From an uncultured delta proteobacterium (lineage in GTDB: Bacteria > RBG-13-61-14 > DRUE01): 8,102 nt of DNA. The stretch lies in NCBI GenBank assembly GCA_903897985.1, contig CAIUDS010000591.1:1-8102 (forward strand), given 5' to 3'. Made by a program: the position numbers and the translations under genes. A model generated the notes under the pieces. It worked only from the letters and a program-made list of their open reading frames with translations. It searched no databases and was not told where the DNA came from. Within the stretch, counting starts at the first letter, position 1. The number at the start of each line of letters is the position of its first letter. Shown piece after piece: positions 1 through 4,596 of this stretch.

Positions 1-33
1 CATGCTCGCCTGCCTGTCTTCTTTGCCCCGCAT
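1..33 (-). CDS. transposase N-terminus (partial, first 11 codons)
   Basis: A minus-strand ATG at 33-31 opens a frame that runs off the window edge and reads MRGKEDRQASM. It is preceded by AGAAGGAGGAG (47-37), a near-ideal ribosome binding site 6 bases from the ATG. The peptide resembles the N-terminus of IS transposases of the DUF772/DDE_Tnp_1 type, which commonly begin M-R-G-K/D-x-x-x-Q-x-x-M-F-S-Y and continue into a V-P-x-D-H-P-L-R motif. Only 11 residues are visible, so the family call rests on this resemblance and on the IS-like terminal sequence just upstream. The frame points the same way as the lipoprotein operon, so read-through from that operon could reach it. It could instead be an unrelated small gene with a good ribosome binding site. 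Confidence 0.5.
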   Translation of the reverse strand, partial: MRGKEDRQASM

Positions 34-69
34 TCAACTCCTCCTTCTAAATCAAATTTATGTTAAGAC

Positions 70-118
70 GCAATTTGATGAAAAAGGATTCAACAATTCG
101 ACTTTTTCAACAACCTGC
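70..118 (-). repeat. imperfect inverted repeat / hairpin in the IS leader
   Basis: The arms are 70-86 (GCAATTTGATGAAAAAG) and 102-118 (reverse complement GCAGGTTGTTGAAAAAG). They match at 14 of 17 positions and are separated by 15 bases. On the minus strand a short direct repeat TTGTTGAA also occurs twice (113-106 and 96-89). The hairpin lies between the lipoprotein gene and the transposase-like start, and it overlaps the lipoprotein stop codon. It may be transposase-binding DNA, or an RNA structure damping translation when the element is read from outside. The roles are inference. Confidence 0.55.
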
Positions 119-892
119 TAGGGCTGTCTGTGCACTAAGGATTTTGTGTTTGGTCGCGTCGAACGGCTGCCAGCTCTCGCCGTCCCAAAGCTCCAGGTCA
201 CTGGGGATTATTGAAAACAGGGTGTCGCCAACTACCGGCTGAGCTTCGGAGACTGCTATATTGCCATAGGGGACCGGCTCGGAAAAATACAGCATGATGT
301 CCCCATGGGGAGGAAACGGCGGAGCATCGGGAAAGTCACTTTCATCAGGGGGAGATGTTATAATAATATAAGGCGGATCGTCGGCTGGATCATAGGCATA
401 AGGCGGATCCTCCTGGGAATCATCATAAGAGCCATATTCATCAATAGTATCGCTGGTTAGAAAGGTCACATTGAAAGGCCTGGTCCGGGTTACCGAGCAT
501 CCCGCCAGGAGATGATAATTGTCCAGATATAGCCGATATTTTTTTCCGGCTTCCAAAAAGCCCTCATTGAAAAAAAGCACCAGGGTGTCATCGGCCATGA
601 TTGACTTGAGCAGACGAGGATAGGTGGCGCCATCCTGGAAAGCGACATCACCCGCCAAAATATCAAGGGTGTCGCCGTCATACACTTCCACCCAGGTATG
701 GTCTTGGTCCAAAGATAGGCTGTCGCTGTCAACGGTCCCCTTGAAATAGATTACAACTTGTCCAAGATTCGTGGGCACGATATTATCCGGGCCTCTTTCG
801 GGGGGTATGCTGCCTTCCACCAGGTCTTCCGATTGATGGCAGGCGGAGAGGGCCAATGCCATCAAAACAATCGCTATGAGATATTTTTTCAT
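107..892 (-). CDS. Ig-like (Big_5-type) lipoprotein, probably 3'-truncated by an IS
   Basis: This is a 261-residue envelope lipoprotein of unknown function. Residues 1-18 form a lipoprotein signal peptide (MKKYLIAIVL..., lipobox L-S-A-C with Cys18 as the lipid-modified residue), so the mature protein should be membrane-anchored. Two stretches look like bacterial Ig-like (SbsA/Big_5) repeats. One is around residues 44-127 (VVIYFKGTVD ... AGKKYRLYLDN), the other starts near residue 198 (GDIMLYFSEPV). An acidic Asp/Pro/Tyr-rich linker (about 152-195) separates them. The second domain looks incomplete. The last codons (ALAGC, stop) coincide with the putative IS end, suggesting the natural C-terminus was lost. 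The gene starts directly on the stop of the upstream HEAT-repeat gene (TAATG, one shared base), and a GGGGAGGG ribosome binding site lies in that gene's last codons, so the two are probably translationally coupled. Cell-surface binding or scaffolding is plausible, but no enzymatic motif is visible. Confidence 0.8.
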   Translation of the reverse strand: MKKYLIAIVLMALALSACHQSEDLVEGSIPPERGPDNIVPTNLGQVVIYFKGTVDSDSLSLDQDHTWVEVYDGDTLDILAGDVAFQDGATYPRLLKSIMADDTLVLFFNEGFLEAGKKYRLYLDNYHLLAGCSVTRTRPFNVTFLTSDTIDEYGSYDDSQEDPPYAYDPADDPPYIIITSPPDESDFPDAPPFPPHGDIMLYFSEPVPYGNIAVSEAQPVVGDTLFSIIPSDLELWDGESWQPFDATKHKILSAQTALAGC

Positions 893-1560
893 TATCGTCC
901 CTCCCCTTTCCCGATCGGGGCATGGGAATAGATGATATGCCTCAATAGATACTCCCGGACCACCGTATCGCTTGGAACCGGACTCGGGCTGTTTTGGCTG
1001 GAGGAAAGGTTGCCGGTCACCGGGGCTTGAATGCCGGATTGAGCCAGGCGCTGCAAGGCTTTATTCGCCACATATTTGACCAGCGGGCTGGGGTCCTTTG
1101 CCAAAGATTCCTGCAAAGGCGCGACCGCGAGTTCGCTATTGGCCAGGCCGAGCGCGTCGGCGCACGCCGCCCTCACCATATCGAACCCTTCGGTTTTAAG
1201 GCTCTCGCTCAAGGCCTCAATCGCCAGGCCCGCCGCCCGGCCCTTTTTGTAGGAAGCGATTTTGCCCAGATCCGTTGCGGCTATCTGCTGGGTGAAAACG
1301 CCGCTGGGGGCGCCGCGGTCAAGCAGAACATCCGCCAGCGGCAAAATGGCATTCTCAATGCCGGGAGCTTGGGTCAGACTTGAAATTTTCTCCACGGCAC
1401 GCCGCCTGGAGATTTTCGAGGGGCTACTTAGGTTCTTGATCGCCTGATTAAGTTGTTCTTCCGCCGAGTCCTTTTTGGACCGGTCGGAGCCAACTCCGCA
1501 ACCGGTCGCCAAGATCAATGAAACCACCGCCAACGACCCCAGGAATTTTCTCTTCATCAT
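892..1560 (-). CDS. HEAT-repeat-like lipoprotein
   Basis: This encodes a 222-residue protein from the chosen start. The ATG at 1560 follows GGAGG by 5 bases (ATG 1557 is an equally possible start, 8 bases away). A longer in-frame start at 1653 would lie at the predicted transcription start, lacks a ribosome binding site and would spoil the signal peptide. Residues 1-21 form a lipoprotein signal (MMKRKFLGSLAVVSLILATGC), with Cys21 as anchor. Residues about 36-172 consist of paired Ala/Leu-rich helices typical of HEAT or PBS-lyase-like repeats, for example SKISRRRAVEKIS, GFDMVRAACADALG and SPLVKYVANKALQRL. The tail (about 178-222) is Ser/Pro-rich and probably disordered. HEAT solenoids usually bind other proteins, so a periplasmic or outer-membrane adaptor role is an inference. 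It is the first gene of an operon with the Ig-like lipoprotein, with its own promoter about 100 bases upstream. I do not recognise a named family. Confidence 0.85.
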   Translation of the reverse strand: MMKRKFLGSLAVVSLILATGCGVGSDRSKKDSAEEQLNQAIKNLSSPSKISRRRAVEKISSLTQAPGIENAILPLADVLLDRGAPSGVFTQQIAATDLGKIASYKKGRAAGLAIEALSESLKTEGFDMVRAACADALGLANSELAVAPLQESLAKDPSPLVKYVANKALQRLAQSGIQAPVTGNLSSSQNSPSPVPSDTVVREYLLRHIIYSHAPIGKGEGR

Positions 1561-1660
1561 TCTTCCCTCCTTTAAGGACAAGAAAGCTCCCCGATCCCCG
1601 CGGGCGTCAATGCTCGAGCCGGCTGCCCTTCCGCGCACCCCAAACCATGCCATATTTTTT

Positions 1661-1690
1661 ATTATTACTTTATTTTCACAACCTTGTCAA
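1661..1690 (-). promoter_or_regulatory. sigma70-type promoter for the lipoprotein operon
   Basis: On the minus strand TTGACA (1690-1685) is a perfect -35 element. It is followed after 18 bases by AATAAT (1666-1661), which matches 5 of 6 positions of the -10 consensus. Transcription would start near 1654, leaving a leader of about 90 bases before the ATG at 1560. The surrounding 60 bases are AT-rich compared with the neighbouring genes. Confidence 0.65.
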
Positions 1691-1801
1691 GTAAAATCGG
1701 CAAGAGCGGGGCTGCCGCAATCCCAAGCGCCTCCGGCGCGGCATAAAGAAGCGATTGATTGGGCGGGAATAGAAGGGTTAGACGGTCAGTAAGCGCGGCG
1801 A

Positions 1802-1831
1802 TTGAAACCAACCTCAAAAATAAGGTAAAAT
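1802..1831 (+). promoter_or_regulatory. sigma70-type promoter for the ceramidase-domain gene
   Basis: TTGAAA (1802-1807) and TAAAAT (1826-1831) are separated by 18 bases, each matching 5 of 6 consensus positions. Transcription would begin near 1838. The ribosome binding site GGGGAGG (1848-1854) and the ATG at 1863 lie downstream. This argues against the upstream in-frame ATG at 1830, which falls inside the -10 element. Confidence 0.65.
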
Positions 1832-1862
1832 GAACATCAGCTTAAAAGGGGAGGAATTCTCG

Positions 1863-3173
1863 ATGGGTAACAAAGCAAAAATATCCTTGGTCGTTTGCGC
1901 GGTCCTGGTTGCGCTGATTTCGGCTGCTCCGCTCCGGGCCGGACTGAAAATCGGCGCGGGCAGCGCTTCGATCACTCCCGACCCCGCTCAGATGCGGGTC
2001 ACCACCGGCGGCTACGGCAAGTTCCTCGGCCATGTCGCCACCAGCGTTCACGACCCGGTCATGGCCAAGGCCGCGGTGTTCGAGCAGGACGGGAAAAAAG
2101 CGGTCCTGGTGGCGATAGACCTGGTCGAGGTGAGCAACGAGATCATGGCTGCGGTTTATAAACGGACGGCCGGGACCGAGTTCAACAAGGACAACCTGTT
2201 CGTGTGCGCCACTCATACCCACGCGGCCCCGGGCGCGGTCGAGAATATCATTATCGCGGACCTCGGGTTTGGGCCTTACAGCCAAAAAATCGTGGACATC
2301 ATCGCGGACGGCATGGTCAAGGCGGTGAAGGATGCCAACGCCTCGCTGAAGCCGGCAACGCTCGGGATCGCCCAAGGCCAGGCGCCGGGCCTGACCCGCA
2401 ACCGCCGGGTCCCTTATTACAACTACGACACCCGCCGCTTCAGCCAGCCGTATGATCCCAAAACCGAGCCGATCACGGGGGACACGATTACGGTAATCCG
2501 CGCGGACGATAAAGAGACCGGCGCGCCGGTCATCATCATTGTCCACTTCGCCACCCACGGCACCACCCTCGGGCCCAACAATACCGCGCTCAGCGCCGAC
2601 TGGCCGGGCGTGATGCGAAAAGAAATCGAGGCCAAATACCCGGGCGCGGTGGTGGCCTTCATCAACGGCGCCCAGGGCGACCAGGCCCCGGACGAGGCGG
2701 ATGTTCCGGACGACTTCCATGCCATGGAAATGTTCGGCAAGCGGGTGGCCGACGCGGCCCTGCCTTTGGTGGCCAAAACCTCGCCCATCAATACCGAGCC
2801 CATGAAAATGGAGATCAAGCGGAGGCCGGTGGATAAGGGTTTGCAGGCATTCGGACTGAAGTTGCCGCTCTGGATCACCCGGATCTGGTTCCGGGACATG
2901 CCCTTCAGCGGATTAAGGCTCGGCGATTTGATTTTTTTAGGCGCGCCGGTCGAGGCCATCAGCGTGATCGGCAAGGACATCCGGAAAAACGCCTCGGAGT
3001 TCGGCTACAAATACCCGGTCTATGTCGGCCTGATGAACGACCACTATCTTTATGTCACCACGCCGGAGGAATTCAAAAAGGGCGGCTACGAGGCCGATAA
3101 CACCATGTTCGGCGAGACCGAGTCGGCCCTGATCGAGGACCAGCTTAAAAATATCGCCCGGGATTTGCGCTAA
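1863..3173 (+). CDS. secreted neutral/alkaline ceramidase-domain protein
   Basis: This is a 436-residue protein with an N-terminal signal peptide (about residues 1-26), so probably periplasmic or secreted. It matches the N-terminal catalytic domain of neutral/alkaline non-lysosomal ceramidases, zinc amidases that split the N-acyl bond of ceramide. Visible motifs are ITPDP (37-41), THTHAAPG (117-124), HFATHGTTL (228-236), SADWPG (244-249), NGAQGDQAP (268-276), APVEA (361-365) and GGYEADNTMFGE (407-418). By comparison with Pseudomonas ceramidase, His118 or His120, His232, Glu364 and Tyr409 are the likely zinc ligands. The family nucleophile is the Ser of G-D-V-S-P, but here the motif is G-D-Q-A-P, so Ala275 takes its place. 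The protein is also much shorter than full ceramidases (about 650 or more residues) and lacks their C-terminal domain. The substrate may therefore not be ceramide. The start at 1863 is set by GGGGAGG 8 bases upstream and by the promoter position. Confidence 0.88.
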   Translation: MGNKAKISLVVCAVLVALISAAPLRAGLKIGAGSASITPDPAQMRVTTGGYGKFLGHVATSVHDPVMAKAAVFEQDGKKAVLVAIDLVEVSNEIMAAVYKRTAGTEFNKDNLFVCATHTHAAPGAVENIIIADLGFGPYSQKIVDIIADGMVKAVKDANASLKPATLGIAQGQAPGLTRNRRVPYYNYDTRRFSQPYDPKTEPITGDTITVIRADDKETGAPVIIIVHFATHGTTLGPNNTALSADWPGVMRKEIEAKYPGAVVAFINGAQGDQAPDEADVPDDFHAMEMFGKRVADAALPLVAKTSPINTEPMKMEIKRRPVDKGLQAFGLKLPLWITRIWFRDMPFSGLRLGDLIFLGAPVEAISVIGKDIRKNASEFGYKYPVYVGLMNDHYLYVTTPEEFKKGGYEADNTMFGETESALIEDQLKNIARDLR

Positions 3174-3216
3174 AATCGGGTTCACGGTCAACGGTTAATA
3201 ATATGTAATCCCATCC

Positions 3217-3299
3217 CCAGGGGTTCGGTGTCCTTTTTTGCGCCTTTTCCCCGCGCCGAATTTTTTTTGCCAAACCGGGAACTTTTTCTGAACCCCTGG
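3217..3299. repeat. 10-base perfect inverted repeat flanking an oligo-T-rich segment
   Basis: CCAGGGGTTC (3217-3226) and GAACCCCTGG (3290-3299) are exact reverse complements 63 bases apart. The interior has two T-runs (6 and 8 bases) next to GCGCC-type blocks. The arrangement resembles a small dispersed repeat or MITE-like unit, or a long stem that brings the 3' end of the ceramidase transcript together. I see no clear flanking target duplication. Confidence 0.4.
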
Positions 3300-3346
3300 A
3301 ATCTAACCAAGCAGAACAAATAACCCTTTTAATTTCTCCCTTCTTT

Positions 3347-3380
3347 AAAAAAGCGCCCTTCACCCCAGGGCGCTTTTTTT
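3347..3380 (+). terminator. strong intrinsic terminator, probably bidirectional
   Basis: The stem is AAAAAAGCGCCCT (3347-3359) pairing perfectly with AGGGCGCTTTTTT (3367-3379) around a 7-base loop (TCACCCC), with a T-run from 3374 to 3380. The GC core plus T-tract is a textbook rho-independent terminator for the ceramidase-type gene, about 175 bases past its stop. The A-run on the other arm would let it work on the minus strand too. It insulates SOD from upstream transcription. Confidence 0.9.
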
Positions 3381-3397
3381 CTGCCTGAGGGAGCGGT

Positions 3398-3427
3398 CCG
3401 GCCGGCGGAGGGGAAACCGGCGGCCGG
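3398..3427. repeat. GC-rich hairpin upstream of SOD
   Basis: CCGGCCGGCGG (3398-3408) and CCGGCGGCCGG (3417-3427) pair at 10 of 11 positions around an 8-base loop (AGGGGAAA). It lies just after the terminator and about 155 bases before the SOD start. It could be part of a 5' leader, a second transcription stop or simply GC-rich repeat DNA. It has no T-tail. Confidence 0.45.
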
Positions 3428-3580
3428 TCGGTTTAGAAAATGGGCAACCTGGCCGGGAATTGGTGAATCCAATCAGCTAAAGGATGCCTTACTGCTGGAA
3501 CGGGACCGGGAACAGGTAAGAGCATTGGAACCGGGAATCAAAGAAGTCAAGGAACTTAAAAAGAAAAAAGGAGGATAATC

Positions 3581-4198
3581 ATGACGGAAAAAGGTTTTTA
3601 CAAGTTGCCCAGCCTTCCTTATGGCTACGGCGACCTGGCGCCCCAGATTTCAGAGGAACAGCTGAAAATCCACCACCAGAAACATCACCAGGCCTATGTG
3701 GACGGGGCCAACTCGATTTATGAAAAACTGGACCTGGCCCGGAAGGAAGATCAGGATATTGATGTCAAAGCCATCCTGAAAGAGCTTTCCTGGAATGTGG
3801 GCGGGCATTTGCTCCACTCGCTGTTCTGGGAAAATATGGCCCCCAACGGCAAGGCCGCGGCCAACCTGCCCGCCGGCGAGATCGCGGAGGCGATCAAGAA
3901 CGAGTTCGGCGGCTTCGAGCGGTTCAAGAAGGAATTCACCAAGGCCGCGGCCAGCGTGGAAGGCTCGGGCTGGGCCGCGCTCACCTATTGCAATTCCAGC
4001 CACCGGCCCCTGATCATGCAGATCGAAAAGCACAACTGCAATGTCATTCCGATGTTCCACCTCCTGCTGGTCTGCGATGTGTTCGAGCACGCCTACTACC
4101 TCGATTACAAGAACGCGCGCGCCAAATTCATTGACGCCTTCTGGAGCCTGGTGAACTGGAAAGCGGTGGACGAGCGGTTCAAGGCGATGCCCAGGTAA
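3581..4198 (+). CDS. sod: Fe/Mn-family superoxide dismutase
   Basis: This 205-residue protein converts superoxide to hydrogen peroxide and oxygen. It has no signal peptide, so it is cytoplasmic. The N-terminal helical-hairpin domain contains LPYGYGDLAPQIS and HHQKHHQAYV (31-40). The C-terminal alpha/beta domain ends with DVFEHAYYLDYKN (166-178). Metal ligands by family comparison are His31, His79 (in HSLFWENM), Asp166 and His170. Gly74-Gly75 before the second ligand is the Mn-type pattern, but the usual Mn-type second-shell Gln (N-Q-D motif) is replaced by S-S-H (139-141), so Fe, Mn or either metal is possible. DVFEH instead of the commoner DVWEH, and the IEKHN segment, recall archaeal and deep-branching bacterial enzymes. 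The length is normal. AGGAGG lies about 6 bases before the ATG. The small membrane-protein gene 59 bases downstream is probably co-transcribed. Confidence 0.96.
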   Translation: MTEKGFYKLPSLPYGYGDLAPQISEEQLKIHHQKHHQAYVDGANSIYEKLDLARKEDQDIDVKAILKELSWNVGGHLLHSLFWENMAPNGKAAANLPAGEIAEAIKNEFGGFERFKKEFTKAAASVEGSGWAALTYCNSSHRPLIMQIEKHNCNVIPMFHLLLVCDVFEHAYYLDYKNARAKFIDAFWSLVNWKAVDERFKAMPR

Positions 4199-4257
4199 GC
4201 CCGGGGCGCGAGGACAAGCCCCAACCGGAGCCGACAGCTCGGAGAAGGAGGATGAGA

Positions 4258-4542
4258 ATGAACAAATTCGTGTGGTTACGAATTTTGAATGTGCTGCTTT
4301 TGCTCAGCGCCCTGTTCCAGGCCGGGACCGGCGTGCTGGGTTGGGCCAAGGGGATTGATGTCGACGGGTCATTTTTCATCATTGCCCACCCGTATAATGG
4401 CGTGTTCCTGGTTGCGCTGATCCTGGTCCATCTCGCGCTCAACCGGCAATGGATCGCGCAGAATTATTTCCGCCGCGCGCCTCGGCCGGCCGCGGCTCAG
4501 CCGGCCCATCCGGCCGCGCAAGCCCGAGCCGTTGTAAAATAA
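4258..4542 (+). CDS. small two-helix membrane protein, DUF4405/cytochrome b561-like
   Basis: A 94-residue protein with two membrane helices (about 7-28 and 46-64) and a Pro/Ala-rich basic tail (72-94). The sequence LNVLLLLSALFQAGTGVL, then AHPYNGVFLVALILVHLALN and Q-W-I, matches the pattern I know from DUF4405-type proteins, which resemble one half of a cytochrome b561 core. His44 and His58 could bind haem, but with only two helices this would need a dimer or a partner. The start at 4258 is chosen because AAGGAGG (4245-4251) leaves 6 bases to it, while the in-frame ATG at 4252 directly abuts that site and cannot be used. The gene follows SOD by 59 bases with no terminator between them, suggesting one transcript and possibly a redox role. 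Function is inferred, not shown. Confidence 0.8.
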   Translation: MNKFVWLRILNVLLLLSALFQAGTGVLGWAKGIDVDGSFFIIAHPYNGVFLVALILVHLALNRQWIAQNYFRRAPRPAAAQPAHPAAQARAVVK

Positions 4543-4557
4543 TGGGGGGCGGGCTGA

Positions 4558-4587
4558 TTTTCATATTGGGCGGAAAGCGGCTATAAT
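4558..4587 (+). promoter_or_regulatory. promoter of the galT-like gene, giving a nearly leaderless mRNA
   Basis: A perfect -10 element TATAAT (4582-4587) lies 18 bases after TTTTCA (4558-4563, 4 of 6 consensus positions). Transcription would start near 4594, only about 3 bases before the ATG at 4597. No Shine-Dalgarno-like sequence is present before that ATG (it reads TTTAGACGAG). The -35 element is weak, so the call rests mainly on the -10 box. Confidence 0.5.
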
Positions 4588-4596
4588 TTAGACGAG

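Larger units (their letters stand above)
1..118 (-). mobile_element. 5' end of an insertion sequence (partial, runs off the left edge)
   Basis: Read on the minus strand from about 118 downward, this stretch has the layout of an IS left end. It begins with a terminal-looking sequence (GCAGGTTGTTGAAAAAG, 118-102), continues with a short AT-rich leader, and ends with a strong ribosome binding site and the start of a transposase-like reading frame at 33. CAGGTTGTTGAAAAAGTC-like ends are familiar to me from IS elements of the DDE/DUF772 transposase type, but I could not compare it with a database. The exact outer boundary is uncertain. A CTAG at 118-121 could be the target site, which would put the end at 117. 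The right end of the element lies outside the window, so the pairing of inverted repeats cannot be tested here. Confidence 0.55.
1561..1862. other. divergent intergenic region
   Basis: These 302 bases separate the minus-strand lipoprotein operon from the plus-strand ceramidase-type gene. They hold a promoter for each direction (about 1661-1690 leftward, 1802-1831 rightward) whose -35 elements are about 110 bases apart. The frames that cross the region (1475-1792 plus, 1653-1560 minus) have no ribosome binding site and no family-like sequence, so I take it as non-coding. I see no convincing operator palindrome. Confidence 0.6.
3174..3580. other. intergenic region between the ceramidase-type gene and SOD
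   Basis: This roughly 400-base gap holds three structures listed separately: a 10-base inverted repeat (3217-3299), a strong terminator (3347-3380) and a GC-rich hairpin (3398-3427). The minus-strand frame at 3145-3363 has no recognisable content. A charged, coding-looking stretch near 3462-3560 lacks a start and soon meets a stop, so I do not call it a gene. A ribosome binding site (AGGAGG) sits about 6 bases before the SOD start. I could not identify a convincing SOD promoter. Confidence 0.6.

Noticed and set aside
60..242. Plus-strand 60-codon frame across the IS/lipoprotein junction
   Set aside because: It lies opposite the lipoprotein gene and the IS leader, with no ribosome binding site and no family-like sequence.
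1561..1653. N-terminal extension of the HEAT-repeat lipoprotein (start at 1653)
   Set aside because: The extension places 31 non-hydrophobic residues before an obvious lipoprotein signal peptide and begins at the predicted transcription start without a ribosome binding site.
1830..1862. Upstream ATG (1830) as the start of the ceramidase-type gene
   Set aside because: It overlaps the predicted -10 element and has no good ribosome binding site; the ATG at 1863 has GGGGAGG 8 bases upstream and gives a normal signal peptide.
1842..2720. Minus-strand open frame (292 codons) opposite the ceramidase-type gene
   Set aside because: No family features, a composition rich in Arg/Asp/Val/Gly as expected for an antisense shadow, and the plus strand carries well-conserved motifs throughout.
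3145..3363. Minus-strand 72-codon frame over the terminator region
   Set aside because: It starts within the terminator stem, crosses the inverted repeat, has no recognisable content and overlaps the ceramidase-type 3' end.
3432..3579. Coding-looking remnant before SOD (frame reading LLLERDREQVRALEPGIK)
   Set aside because: It has charged, helix-like composition but no start codon or ribosome binding site and meets a stop soon after. A small decayed gene is possible but cannot be supported.
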